A stretch of DNA of 63,427 bases from Ochromonas danica (GCA_015146655.1 VKHL01000159.1:1-63427), one strand, 5' to 3'; positions 42,566-54,581 are shown, numbered from the stretch's first letter. Program-made: numbers and translations. Notes: a model not told the origin generated them from the sequence alone.

Positions 42566-43669
42566 TTAAGATTGAGGTAATGAGTCAGCACCAAGCGATG
42601 ATTGTTTATTCAAGCGCAATACATGGATAGGGTCTTGAGATCCCATCTTATCAGGATCAAATCCTCTGAAATGTTGTCGTTCAGAATAAGGCGCGCTTCC
42701 GTCTAGCACAGGAGCTAACGAAGTCAAAGCTTCAGTCAACAGACTGTAACCATACTCCGCGCTTGGGACATTAAATCTCATCACCGTGGTTTGATTCGAA
42801 AGATTAGACACGCTTATCCACGGTATTGATGTCGTTTTGCCCTCACGTTGATCCCGATTTCCCAACAGATCTCGTCGCTGATCCACGAAGGATCGACGGA
42901 TGGACAGACATTGCAATTCTTTTCTTGCCTTGGCTGTGAGTGGCCCACTGAGAAGAAGGATTCCAAAGGCCACAGCACCTCCAACTTTCTGTGCAATGGA
43001 CCCATAAGAATCACTTCGGAGATCTGTGCTTTCCACGAAAACAAGTTCCTCCTCCTCGTACAACATTAATCGATTCACCATTCGCTCAGCACCCCACAGA
43101 TCATCACGACCCTATACTCGAACCTCATAAGAAGGACACTCTTAAAAAAGAAAGAAATGACTGGACTTACTTGACGACCTGCCACATACCAGTCGATGAA
43201 GACGAAGGAGGCGCCATGTTGAAGGCGATAGCTTTGACTCTGCTTGAAGATTGCATCATTATAACAACTGATTGGGTCAGGAAGAAAGAGGAAGATAGCA
43301 TCATGCTCAATAGTAGCAGATATGGTTTGATGACATTCCTTGTGTTGTTGTTGTTGTTGTTGTTCTGAGGAGGTTTTGAAAATGTTGGTCATGCCCACCG
43401 TCTTCAAGCTAAAATTAGACATCAGGGACAGTCAACCAACTTCTCTGAATGAAGAGATGAGAAGAGAATTACCAGAGAGTAGCATGTGGCCTAACAGTTA
43501 TTGCAAGAGTAGTGGAATCGCCTGCCACCATTCCCCCTCCAAAACCCAGCAAAGAGAGTGTGACATAAGCCTTCCAATTCTCTTGTTCAAAGACACGAAG
43601 AGGATATTCACTTCTATTCTTCACTAATTGAGACTTCCCACGTATACATTCTACGACAATTTCATTCAT
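42566..43669 (-). CDS. ureD: Urease accessory protein UreD
   Basis: Scaffold that binds apo-urease and, with UreF and UreG, delivers nickel to the active site. Three exons, 43669-43473, 43408-43171 and 43111-42566, give 326 residues. Landmarks match plant and bacterial UreD: LLGFGGGMVAGDS in exon 1, FLPDPISCY and FIDWYVAGRQGRDDLW across exons 2 and 3, and ALTSLAPVLDGSAPYS near the end. A Gln run (CAA repeats) follows the TNIFKTSS segment. No targeting peptide is evident, so a cytosolic location is likely. Its presence implies a nickel urease and the partner chaperones elsewhere in the genome. A nickel/cobalt-type transporter gene lies 15 kb to the right. Confidence 0.93.
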
Positions 43670-43855
43670 TTATACAGTAACGCCATTAATACACACCATA
43701 GACATAATTCATCATTAGCGATCTTGCTGACCAGGCCAGATCTAGACCTCTAGAATCTGGGGAATCAATCGACTGTTTATCGACCTGTTTATCATCTGGA
43801 GGTGTTTCTGGTTTTCCCCGTAATAGAGTCTAACAACAACACGAACAAAAGAGAA
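43670..43855. promoter_or_regulatory. Short bidirectional promoter region, UreD and CSN3
   Basis: Just 186 bp lie between the divergent ATGs. A palindrome-like CTAGAcCTCTAG sequence at about 43741-43752 is near the middle. Shared regulation of the two genes would follow from this spacing, not from any recognised element. Confidence 0.45.
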
Positions 43856-45381
43856 ATGACTCAAACATTGATTGAATTAGCTAGTCGAAATATTGACTAT
43901 TCTCATTGGATTTCTTCTTTACAAGACGTCAAAAGTCAGAGTGAAGTTATTTATCAACTATCAAAGGAAGTCATTCAAAATGAAGAAGAGTCATCAAATC
44001 CTACCACTACCACTGCCACTGCCACTACAGCACTACTCCATCTTGTTCGTCGAGTGTTAGAAAGAGAGACTTTTAACATCCCTGTTATTGCATTCTTTCT
44101 TCAATTTCAGTCAAGATATTTGAATGATGTGACTTGTTTTCGTTCCTTCTTCCTTCTGACCAAGGCGTTCACTAGCAGATTGACCAAGGAAGATGTCCAC
44201 CGTCTGCGAAGAGAAGGTCAGCCTATCTGTCTGTCTTTCTCTCTCTGTTTGTGTCTCGTTTCTAGACTGAAACTCTTCTTCTCCTCACCATCTTAACGTG
44301 TGCAGTGGGCGATATCAGCTACCGTGTGACCAAGCTGGCTTGTGCAACAGGCAAAGCCAAGGCTGTCGCTGGATTCCTGCTCCATTTAGCTGACCTTGCT
44401 TCATTCAGCAAGTCTTCCATCACTGCTATTGATGTAGACTTTCTTCAAGTTTCTATCACTGGACAACTCTACGGACTTGCACTGCGTTACCTGCAGAGCC
44501 GGGACTTCTTTGAAGTTGACTTACAGAAGTCCACACTCACACCCGCAGAATGCTTGCGCTTCTTCTACTATAAAGGGATCTGGTAGGTTCGATCACCTTC
44601 TTTCCACTCTGTTGAGATGTCTGACAGTGTTTGTGTCGTGTGCAGTCATTTGGCAGAGAAAGACTTTCTCGCTGCCGTCGACTCCTTCCTCATCGTTCTC
44701 TCCCTGCCCTTGCCCCATCTAAGTGCAATAGCAGTGAAAGCGTTAAAGAAGTGCAAATTGGCTTCCCTCATATTGAATAAGTCTCCCTTGGAGTTACCTA
44801 ATTATATCAATCCCTTTCTCTCCAGCTATGCTCAAGAGGCAATAGAAGGATATGATGACATCTGCTCTGCTTTCAAGGCAAGAGATATAACAAGACTAAA
44901 AGAAGTGATAACGAAGCATACTAATATTCTAAACTCTGATCAAAATCTTGGTTTAGCTAAACAAGTGATGAGAGCATTGAAAGAATTATTGCTGCAGAAC
45001 CTCTCTCAGGCCTATATCACTGTGCCCATGCAAGAAGTTTGCAAGAAATTAGAACTTGAAGACAAGATAGCTGCAAAGAAGTGGATTGTGGATTGTGTTG
45101 GGCGTGGAGGCATTCGAGCTGAGATTGACGATTCCAATGAGATGGTGCGATTCCCTGGTCTTCCGCCATCAAACTTGGCTGAGCTGGATGGCTTATTGGG
45201 CACAGCCTTCCAGAAGATGGCGGAGCTTTCTGATGCATTGCGTGCTAAACATTCAGAGCTGCTTACTTCCTCGAGTTATATTTCGAAGATTGCGTCAGCG
45301 GGAAAGGGTTTTCCAAGTAAAGGATTGACTCCACGAGGTCATTTTCCCTCTTCTGTAGAGGCTTCCTCATTAATGATCTAA
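43856..45381 (+). CDS. CSN3: COP9 signalosome subunit 3
   Basis: PCI-domain subunit of the COP9 signalosome, which removes NEDD8 from cullin ubiquitin ligases. Three exons, 43856-44216, 44306-44582 and 44646-45381, give 457 residues. Helical repeats fill the N-terminal half (FFYYKGI in the position of the family's Tyr-Tyr-Gly helix). The C-terminal half shows the family blocks LPLPHLSAIAVKALKKCKLAS, YINPFLSSYAQEAIEGYDDI, LITKH-like region and SDQNLGLAKQVM, then the winged-helix part ending in IRAEIDDSNEMVRF. Compared with the human protein it is about 35 residues longer, including a Thr/Ala-rich insertion near residue 45. Confidence 0.88.
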
Positions 45382-45794
45382 CGTGAATAACATTCAAACT
45401 CATTCTTTTTTTCTAATTTAACCTTCTTGGGAAGAACTAAACACTTCGTAAGCTAAATGCTCGACTGTTTATACTGTAAAGCAAAGCACACAGATTTGAA
45501 AAGATTGAGGGAATGCTAAGTAGTCGTTTATTTTATCCTAATTATCTCTTTCTACTATATGGACTGTTTCTGATATCTACAATGAACTCAATCTACATAG
45601 TCTACACTGCGCAGAGTACTTTGTAGAGTGAGTGCAATTGAACCTCGTTGCCAGAGTTTAGCAATCTGGCTCTCTAGCTCTGGCTGGGTCTGGATGGGAT
45701 TGGCTGGCTGGCGATGAATTGATTGATAAATCTATACTATAGTATACTCTGAACTATACCAGACTAGAGTATCCCCAAGAAGAGAGAAGAAGCC
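45382..45794. other. Intergenic region, CSN3 to TSR2
   Basis: About 410 bp between two plus-strand genes. Near 45670-45710 is a run of CTGGCT repeats, and near 45730-45765 an AT-rich run with TATACTATAGTATA. No gene seen. Confidence 0.45.
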
Positions 45795-46475
45795 ATGGCC
45801 GTGACTAGATCTAAAGCTGCACGTTCTGCAGAAGCTGCATTAAATCGTCATCCTATGGCAGTGGAAGCTTTCAAAGAAGGTGTTGGTTCTGTATTAAGAC
45901 AATGGACAGCATTGGAATTAGCAGTTTTCCATCAATGGGGTGGTCCTTCTAGTAAAGAAAGAGCTGATGCTTTAGGAGATGAAATTGTCGCCTTGTTTAC
46001 AGGACCTGATAAAGTGTATAAAGATGACATTAGCTTGGTGTTAGAGGACTATCTAGACACTCAGTTCAGTACAGTCTGTGAAGATGGCAGTCCTGATGAA
46101 TTAGGAGAACTCTTTGTGACTATGTGGCGTCAATGTTGTGAAGGAGATATGTCAATGGTTACTAATATTCTTGCTAAGGAATATGTTCGTCATGAGATGG
46201 TCACGAAGTCACAAGGTTTAGAAGGAGGAGATGCTATTGATGAAGATGATGATGATAATGATGAAGAAGCTGGTGGTGAAGGTGGTCAAGAAGATATGGT
46301 GAATCAACTCACTCGTCAAGCACTAGAAGGTATAGCAGAAGGAGAAGAAGGAGTGATGGAAGATGATTCCAACGCTCCTCCTCTAGTGGATCCCGATGGT
46401 TTCCAGACCGTGACAAGAGGACGGAAAAGCAAGAAAGCTGGCGGCAAGTCATCATCATCATCATATAAGATATGA
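45795..46475 (+). CDS. TSR2: TSR2-like ribosome assembly protein
   Basis: Chaperone of ribosomal protein eS26 needed for small-subunit maturation. One exon, 226 residues. The TSR2 domain spans about residues 23-125: FKEGVGSVLRQWTALELAV followed by WGG, and later ELGELFVTMWRQC. A long acidic tract (Asp/Glu runs) follows, then the typical end motif PPLVDPDGFQTVTRG and a Lys/Ser-rich tail. Length and order match yeast and human TSR2. The TCATCA triplet run at the end encodes the final Ser tract. Confidence 0.88.
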   Translation: MAVTRSKAARSAEAALNRHPMAVEAFKEGVGSVLRQWTALELAVFHQWGGPSSKERADALGDEIVALFTGPDKVYKDDISLVLEDYLDTQFSTVCEDGSPDELGELFVTMWRQCCEGDMSMVTNILAKEYVRHEMVTKSQGLEGGDAIDEDDDDNDEEAGGEGGQEDMVNQLTRQALEGIAEGEEGVMEDDSNAPPLVDPDGFQTVTRGRKSKKAGGKSSSSSYKI

Positions 46476-46849
46476 GATAGTAGTAGTTCTTTTTTCAAGT
46501 TGTTCAATAAGGAAGCAGTAAGTAAATGACATAACATTAATGACTACAACAGCTCGAAGTTCGCATAATTTATTCACCACAGGGTAGAGTAGGGTAGGGT
46601 AGTATGATAGTATAGTATTTTCTCTCCTTCTTCTTCTAATCTACTGTCCCAATACAGTAGCAGTATAGAAATGTATGAATCATCAAGACACAACACACAC
46701 TACAGTATTCAGAATCCAAGCAATATCATTGGAGTAAGATATGACCAACCACTAGGAATAGGAAACTACTGCAAATGCATTAACACTTTGGCAACATATC
46801 CTACTTCTTCCCACAAACAACACAACCAAGTAGTCCTCCATTCATTCCA
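46476..46849. other. Convergent intergenic region, TSR2 and kinase genes
   Basis: About 370 bp between two 3' ends with GGGTAGAGTA-type short repeats near 46581-46604. No gene seen. Confidence 0.45.
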
Positions 46850-49269
46850 TTAGAACTCAGCGAAGAGACTCTGATCGCCATTAAAAGGTCTAACAGGCAT
46901 AAGGTTGGAGAGAGGTTCATGATGTTGATTGGCAGTAGGGATGAACTCTGGCACCACCGTGCCGTTCTTAATGCCATCGATATCAACACTAGAGAAGAAA
47001 GGATGTTCCAAAATAGCTCTTGTAGAACCTTCCGAGACACCAAGACGTCTAAAACAACAGAATTCCGATTAATGTGTCTCTAAGAGAAAGAGATCAAGTG
47101 CTGTAGGTTAGGTTAGGTAGCTTTGCTTACTCAGCAGGGTCAGCCTTGAGAATCTGACCAATAAGAATACGAGCTTGAGGATTACCAGCATGTTGATCAA
47201 TACGAGATGACAGTACTAATCCATTCTTCTTCACCATTGCAATGTTAGTAAAGAGTTCTGTCACGTTATCAGGTCTCTTTGGTGCAAAGGGCGTAACAGC
47301 CATTAACATCTCATAAATGATTACACCCAATGCCCACAAATCAGAAGCATGATTGTGTCCAAGATTGAAAATTAACTCTGGTGATAAATACTCTATTGTA
47401 TATATCAAGATTTAGCATAAGAAAGCAACTATAGACAACAACTACTACTGTAGTAGTAGCAGGAGGAGGAGGTAACTTACCTGGAGTACCACAGAGTGTG
47501 TAAGTCTTAGCATAGACTTTAACTTCACCATTTGCATCTACTTTAGTATAGGGAACTTTCTTAGAGAAGCCAAAGTCAATAATACGCAAGTAACCACGTT
47601 CATCCAACATAATATTTTCAGGTTTAAGATCTCTGAAGACAACTCCTTTCTCATGAATATGAGCCAAACCCAAAACTAAATTAGTGGTATAGAAGGCACA
47701 AAGGTTGAAAGGTAGACCACAATTGTCACAGAAAGGTGGAGTTTCATATACAACACTCCATAAATCACCACAATTCAGTGGTTCGGTTACCATGACTAAT
47801 TGATGAGGAGTTTGATAAGTACCAAAAAGCTTTAAGATGAAAGGACTGTCCATGATGGCAAGAATCTTACGCTCATCCAAAACATGACGAAGTTGTCCTG
47901 TTTCAATAACAGCTAGCTTTGACAATGATTTCAAAGCATAATTAATAGGAGGATGATTCTTGTCAGCACGGTATTCTGCTAATGTCACGACACCAAAGGA
48001 ACCTGACCCTAAGATATACTTCATCTTAAACTTTGTACTATCAAAGACAAGTTCTTTTGATGCTGGAGGTGCTTCTTCAGCAGCATTATTAGACTTCACA
48101 CCAGCTTGTTGTTTAATAGCTTTCTCAGCAGGACCATAAAGATTTTCGAACAGTTCCACAGTGAACATCAGACAGCTCATGTGCGTCACTGCCACCATGG
48201 ACAAGGGACACTCTGCACCTTCTGTCTTGCCTTGTTTAACCCATTTCCAAGCATCTGCCATGTTCGCTTTAGCACGCAAAGCACCCATACCAACAATGCA
48301 CCCCTCATAGACTTCACACTGGCTGTCCACTTGTTGCTTCTCGTCCTTCTCTGATGCCGTCTCTTCCGTCACCACATCATTATTATTTCTTAAATACTTG
48401 CCAAGCTCAGTAGCATTCATGAATTCAACAGAACGACGTTTACCATCTCTTGGACGAAGAATATTAAGTGTTTTGTCAATCTCATTGCGAGTCATCTTGT
48501 CATTCAACTTACTCGAGGTTATCGCAGCATGTCCTTTTTCAATGATAATGATTTGTGTAGTTAAGTCTTTCTCGTTAATCAGCTTATCTCCAGGATTGAA
48601 TTGTATGATTTGTAAAGTGGCGACTAGACGGGACAAGTCGATGGCAGAGAGTGTGGCAAGTTCCGGTGAGGCAATCAGCCATCGAGCACGTTGGATCTGG
48701 TTAGCAGTGGCGGAAATAGCTTGAATTCGCTTGAAGATCTCTCTGCTCAAGCTCCAGAGCACACACTTTGACTTGCATTGCACTGTGGCAGAGCGTGGCG
48801 CATCGTACAGCAAGGCCAGCTCTCCCAACATGCTGCCGCGACTCATCTCACGAATTACCGAACCATTAATAGTCACTTCAAGTGTACCACTTTCAACCAC
48901 ATAGAGCTTGGAACCAGCCTCACCTTCAGTGATGAGGGTGAAGCCTTCATCAAACTCTTCTTTCTTCATACCTTTGATGAGCAGTTCCATCTTGGGATTG
49001 GCTTCTTCAGCACTGCTTTGAAGAAAGAAAAACCCACTTAAGGCATTTGTAATAAGTCCTCTGGTGGGCTCATCCATGACATCGCCCACAAGCAAGGAGC
49101 TGATGTCCATGTCATAGGTCGTCTCTTGCCGCTCGAAAATACGCTTTGGATTTCTGCGATTAGTGGCTTGCTCTTTCTTGCTTTGCGTTAATTTCTCTCG
49201 CTCAAAGTCTTGATCATCAATAATTGTGCTGCCTCGAGGGCTTAACTGAATACTGGAAGCACTACCCAT
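46850..49269 (-). CDS. Cyclic-nucleotide-dependent protein kinase (PKG-like)
   Basis: AGC-family Ser/Thr kinase with its regulatory domains in the same chain, as in PKG. Three exons, 49269-47481, 47392-47131 and 47048-46850, give 749 residues. The start MGSASS fits an N-myristoylation site. The first cyclic-nucleotide domain (about residues 100-195) has the phosphate-binding cassette GELALLYDAPRSATV; the Ser after Arg favours cGMP over cAMP by analogy with the Thr of PKG. A second domain (about 215-370) is present but lacks a clear cassette and has a low-complexity insert. The kinase has GSGSFGVV, YALKSL, FRDLKPEN, DFGFSKK and TYTLCGTPEYLSPE, and ends with FAEF, like the C-terminal FTEF of PKA. 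Confidence 0.9.
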
Positions 49270-50038
49270 TTATCTATCGATTTCTCCCTCTTCGGTGGTA
49301 TGATGGAATGACAAAAAATAAAAACAAATAATCTAGAAGGAAGTATGAACTGCTGACAATTTTGAATCTATTAGACAGATCAAATAAAGGAAAGTGTCCG
49401 ACCTTTCTTTGGATAGGTTATTTCGTTTTCTGTCAGGGCTTTACTAGGTCGTCGAAGCCTTTGCTTTTCATGTCCAAGGCAACGCCCACGCCGTCTGCAG
49501 TCAGTCTCTCTCTGCTGTGCTGCTGTTGTTGCCTTGGCGTTTCACATCCCCTTGACCGTTGACCGTTGCACCACCGGACCGCACACCCAGCAGATAATCT
49601 GAAACCATCCCAAAATGCCAATTCCCGAATATTCGAATATTCGTACCGTTCGTCACCTCCTCCTCTCTGCTGTGGACACCGGAAACCGACAAAGTTGAAG
49701 AAGCGAAGAAGTCGCATTTTCACGCTCCTGCGCCTTTCTGTGAAAAAGTGTGCCAACTTCTGACTTCGTGGCAGAAAACTGAAAATTCTTCGCAACTTCT
49801 TCATTGAGGCTGCACTGTCCAGCCATGACATCTTCATTATTGAAAGCCTTATCCTTTCTTAGGGGTTCTTTTTGTCTTCCTTAGGAATCTTATTCTCTTT
49901 CATCAGCTCTTATTATAGATTAACGCTTGTCAGTTAGTTCATTTGGTGTTGAAAAGTTGTTAGTCTGAAGAATTCTCTAACGCCTAACTGAAAGTCAAAT
50001 TCACTTATTCTGATCTCTCATATCAATCTTATTATTGA
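49270..50038. promoter_or_regulatory. Divergent intergenic region, kinase and PSP1-domain gene
   Basis: About 770 bp between divergent starts. A 134-codon minus frame at 49433-49837 begins with MKMSWLDS but shows no family features and is Arg/Ser rich; not called. An ATTCGAATATTCG-type palindrome (around 49627-49642) is the only structured element noticed. Confidence 0.4.
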
Positions 50039-51772
50039 ATGACCATGTCTGCTCTATCAAGCCCTAAGTTCGAACCAAAAGAAGACATTGAGAATCATCT
50101 CTATTCTACTGGTTCTCCAAAGAGTATTCTTCTAATGGATGCTCCTGAATTTCATTCCTTGGAGTCCCTCTCTGGCAGCCCTCACTCTGATTCCTTTTGC
50201 CATCTTCCTGCAGAAGTTATCCCAGAGAGAAAGAATTCTCCTCTCTCCTTGGATTCTGTCGGAAGCTCGGCAACCTCTTTGTCAGTGTAAGCATTCTTAA
50301 CTTCCAACGATGGAGCCCTTTGAGCTAACTCTTTGTCGTTGTTACAGGGATGCTCTTTTATCGTCTTCCAACTCATTGGGATCGAACAATCGAATCGTTG
50401 ATCACGCTTTTCATCGTCTTTCTCCACCTTCTGATGAATTTTCTTTGTTGGTGTCTGTTCCCAATGGCGAGCAAGCTCAGCTGTCGTCCTATCTCTCTCC
50501 CAACGACGAGCTGGCATTTGGCAAAAAGCCTACTCACCGTTCTCAGGCTGAAGGCTCAAACAGAAGCTACAATGCAAGATTCCCTGCCTTTTCCCCTCCC
50601 TCCGCTCCGCTTATTCCTGCCGCTGGAGCCGCTCGGGGAAGCTTTTCGTTGAACAGAACATACGGTTCCAACGTTTCTTATTCAAGCTACAACCAGGGGT
50701 ATCCTACAATGATTGATAATTCTGCGAACCAAGTTTCACCCTTGGCTTTTGCGAACAATCGCCCAGGCTACTCTGTTCAGATGCAAGGTGGTCAACCGTA
50801 TCACAAAGCAGCTATGGCTGGCAAGCGTCAACCGTTTCCTGTTGACGGTTATATCTATCAGGTAAGACTTTGCAGCTGCGGCTTTAGGTGGACCTTTTCG
50901 TTCGCTAACTTCGCCTTCTGCTACACTTAGGTGCAATTCAAAAGAGCACATCGCAATTTTGTCCTTTCTCCGACAGCTTCTCGTAACATTCACCCTGGTG
51001 ATTACGTGAAGGTCGAGGCAGATCGCGGAGAGGACTTGGGTGTGGTGCTATCTCGCACGCCCGCCGACCAATTTGAAGAAGTGATGCCAACTGCCGGCTA
51101 CCGTGGGCGTGGCTTCTCTACCGGTCAAGGCGAACGAAAGCTAATTTTGAGACTTGCCACGCCCGAAGAAAGAGCCTCCGTGGCTTCTAAAGTACACGAC
51201 GAAGAAGTTGCCCTCCAGGTTAGCCTATCATTGGATATTCACTCAAAGTTGCATGTGTGCTTACTTTTATTGTTCTGCAATTATAGACAATCCGTGAAAA
51301 GGTTGCCGAAAGAGGGTTGATCATGGCAATTTTGGATGCTGAATATCAATATGATCGCCATAAACTCACTTTTTATTTCGAAGCTGATCGCAGAATAGAT
51401 TTTCGTGATCTTGTAAGTGAGCTATTCTCTCAATACAAGACCCGCATTTGGATGCAGCAAGTTGATACGTCGGCTGTTGATCCTAACGATCCTGGTACCG
51501 AATTGGCGAAGGCTGCTGGCTTGCTTCCTGAAAGAGAAGAGTACTTTTCTGGCCAGTCTTCTTTATCGAGCGGTTATGGAGGTGACGTTTTCAGAGAAGG
51601 CTCCTTTACGACCTCTTTGCCTGTTTGGAGTGAGGCTGTAGAAACAGCCATTCCTGTCAAGACTGCAGTTGACTACAACTATTATTCAACTGAGTCGCAA
51701 TCATGGGAACGAACTAATAGCTGGAGCAGCGCTGAGAGCTTCCAAGGACAATGGTGCCAGGAGAGATACTAG
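50039..51772 (+). CDS. PSP1 C-terminal domain protein
   Basis: Four exons, 50039-50286, 50348-50861, 50931-51218 and 51287-51772, give 511 residues. The first 260 residues are disordered and Ser/Pro/Asn rich. The PSP1 domain covers about residues 268-385: [34 protein letters not shown], and after the last intron [20 protein letters not shown] and [23 protein letters not shown]1 domains occur in bacterial RicT/YaaT proteins, yeast Psp1 and kinetoplastid cell-cycle RNA-binding proteins, so RNA regulation is plausible. The tail is rich in Ser, Tyr and Trp. Each intron sits close to a domain boundary. Confidence 0.85.
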
Positions 51773-52092
51773 ATGAGACTTTCCTTTACCGTTCGACTTT
51801 GTAGATACCATTTGTTGCTTTTGAGCAGCCTGTTTATACTGTTAGATACGTGCTCTTTCATCCGTAGAAGTCAAATCAGGATTATACATGAGTCTATTGC
51901 ATGTGATGACGATTATAAAATATCGGATGCATGACTGCTATATATACTACTAAATGAAATCTAAAACTAAAGATAAAGTTTAATTTTTGATTATACATTC
52001 AAATTATACTTGTGATTATTTCAAGTGCCTGCATCTTAATTGGTATGTCAGTTTAGCATTTACAGTATTGAGTCTCTCTGGAAAGGAAGCGC
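51773..52092. other. Convergent intergenic region, PSP1-domain and centrin genes
   Basis: About 320 bp, very AT-rich, between two 3' ends. No gene seen. Confidence 0.5.
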
Positions 52093-52863
52093 TCAATACA
52101 TTGTACTCTGTTTCATTATGTACATAAACTCATCAGAGGAAATCTCTCCATCTTGATCTCTATCGAACTCATCGATCATGGCCTGCAGTTCTTCTTCGCT
52201 CAAATTCTCTCCAAGTTCTCGAGCCACTCGTCGCATGTTTTTTAAAGAGATCTTGCCAGAGTGGTCATCATCAAACAACTGGAAAGCTTTGCGAATCTCT
52301 TCCTCGGGGTCTCGACTAGCATAGCGCTCCGCCACTAACACCACCAAGACAAGATAGGGTCAAAGCAAAGAACAGACTACGCCACGAAGAGAAGATGACT
52401 TACTGATTTCAAGAAATTGTTCATAATCCACAGTTCCAGTATTGGAAGGATCGACATCTACAGGTACGGAACAAAGCATGATCAATGTCAGCAAGAAAGA
52501 GGAAGGTTAGTCTTCACATACAATACACACACAGTGACTAGACTGTGTCTACTCAACAACAGTAATAGCAACAACAACAGCTGTGTGATATGACACAACA
52601 ACTCACCGTGTACCATCTTGACCACCTCAGGCTTCTTCACATCAAAGCCTAAAGCTCTCATTAAGACTTTCAATTCATGCAAATCAATGGAATTGGTTTT
52701 ATTGGCATCAAAGAGATCAAAAGCTTCTTTGAGTTCTTGCTTCTGATCTTCTGTTAACTCGGGCTTTCCCTGTGCACAAAAACAATTCGAAAAATAAGAT
52801 AAACGAGACAATTAATACCAGTGCCAATAAACTTACCTTCTTTCCTTTAATTTTCGACATCAT
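52093..52863 (-). CDS. Centrin
   Basis: EF-hand calcium-binding protein of basal bodies and centrosomes. Four exons, 52863-52837, 52769-52607, 52457-52404 and 52334-52093, give 161 residues (160 if the second of two adjacent ATGs is used). The order [47 protein letters not shown] and [20 protein letters not shown] is diagnostic. EF-hand 4 ([12 protein letters not shown]) is canonical and EF-hand 1 keeps Glu12; loops 2 and 3 end in Gln and Asn rather than Glu, so they may bind calcium weakly. The N-terminal tail is only about 10 residues. A centrin suggests a flagellate stage. Confidence 0.95.
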
Positions 52864-53074
52864 ATAATAAATTCAGAGGGATCTTTCCCTGGTTTCCAGA
52901 GGATTGTCACTCTCTTTCGAATAGAATGCTATGGAGGCAGACCAGGGCATTCAAAACGGTCTCCAGCCAGAAACACATCTAGATCTTCAGATAGCCAGGT
53001 AGCCAGATAGACAGATAGCCTGATCCCCAAAGAAAGCAACAACAACAATGACAAATCAGTAGGTCTAATATAAT
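52864..53074. promoter_or_regulatory. Short bidirectional promoter region, centrin and DUF676 lipase
   Basis: 211 bp between divergent starts, with AGATAGCC-type direct repeats around 52985-53022. A shared promoter is likely from the spacing. Confidence 0.45.
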
Positions 53075-54173
53075 ATGCAAGCGATCTTTATTTTGATATG
53101 CTTGTGCTTACTTCTTTCTATGATCCTATCTGATACTGAAATTAGTTATAGAAGACACTTAGTTGTGTTAAGTCATGGAATTGTAGGAAATAGTCATGAT
53201 TTGTCCTTCTTGGGAGACGAACTAGAGAGAAATGGTTTCCTTGTCTTACGATCCAACTCGAATGAGTTGCATAAGAGCTTATGTGGGATTGAAAAGGGAG
53301 CCAATAATCTGTGTGAGGAGATTGCAATCATGAAAGCAGCTCATCCTGACGTGCAGCGGATCAGCTTTGTTGGCAATAGTATGGGTGGACTCTATGCTAG
53401 AGCTGCGATTAAAAAGATTTATGATCCCATTTCACAGTGTTGTATGGGACTACTACCTGACTTGTTTATGGTAAGAACGCATTGTTGTTTTTCACTTACT
53501 ATTGGTTTCACTTACTCTGCTGTCCCCCTTTCCCCTTCCCCCTTCCCCCCTGCTGTAGACTATTGCCACACCTCATCTTGGTGTACGACATCATACCTTT
53601 CTCGATGAAGTTGGTCTAAAGGTACCTTTATCATTCAAAAGAGGTATATCTAGCCTATTAGGTCGTAGCATCAAGAATCTCTTTGGCATGGATGGCATGG
53701 GCTTTAATCATTCCCTCATCTTCGACATGGCCACCTCTCGTGTCTTTCTGGATCCTCTCAAAGCCTTTCGTCATAGACGTCTTTATGCTAATATCGAAAA
53801 TGATCTTGTGGTACCTCTTGGTACCGCCGCTATTCTTCCAGAGGATGTGGTGCGTGGCATTCGCAGACGACATCATGAAGATGTTGGCATTGTCGCCATT
53901 TTGAAAACACACGAAGATGAAAACCTTTATTCTACACCTTCGCTGAAGAGAAAGAAGAAAGAAGAGCATCTTTTGCGTACTATGATAACAGGATTAAATG
54001 AAGTGGGCTGGGAGAAAGTTCTGGTACATTTCCCGGGACAGTTCCCCACAGCCCACAATAAGATTTGTGCCATGACGAAGTTTGGACCTTTGATTGACCA
54101 ATTGCTAGGCTTTGAGGAAGGTCGACCTATTATGAAGGATGCAGTTGCTTGGTTTCTGGAGAAAGCAGAATAG
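53075..54173 (+). CDS. DUF676 (ROG1-type) serine lipase
   Basis: Alpha/beta hydrolase of 336 residues from two exons, 53075-53470 and 53559-54173. A hydrophobic N-terminus (residues 1-18) could be a signal peptide or anchor. LVVLSHGIVGNSHDL supplies the oxyanion region, and VGNSMGGLYAR the nucleophile elbow, with Ser102 as the likely nucleophile. After the intron, TIATPHLGVR is the family's conserved block, and ENDLVVPLGTAAI probably carries the catalytic Asp; a His late in the chain (near FPTAHNK) may complete the triad. Yeast relatives act on monoacylglycerols or phospholipids. The intron's acceptor tract has a long C-rich run. Confidence 0.88.
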
Positions 54174-54581
54174 ATAGACTTAGACTACCTATATAGAGTA
54201 GCTATAGTAGGTATAAAACACATTTCGTTTAGAGCACATTGCTAGAAGTAAAGAGGGTTATCGAGGAGGATTACATTTGAATGCTTGGCTTCCACTCTAA
54301 ACATGGAGCTTTGTTGTTTTTGAAGAACTGAAATGTTGATCTTCAACTTATGCATATAAATAAGAATAAGATGAGAATTAACGCGATAGTTAAATCAGTT
54401 CTCCAATTGTATTACAATTGTAGTTGCTACAGTACATACTTGCATCATACAGCAATCTAAATCCAAATATCCAGAATCAGGCGATCTGGACTTGTTCGCA
54501 CTCTGCTGCTGGAATGAATGACTTCTCCATAGAGACATTGACATTATAATCACATTATCAAGAGAAGATCCCTCCACCTCC
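54174..54581. other. Intergenic region, lipase to HAT/TPR-like gene
   Basis: About 410 bp between two plus-strand genes, AT-rich; no gene, RNA or repeat element recognised. Confidence 0.45.

Noticed and set aside
49433-49837. Minus-strand 134-codon gene
   Set aside because: Arg/Ser-rich composition with no domain, lying in a divergent promoter region.
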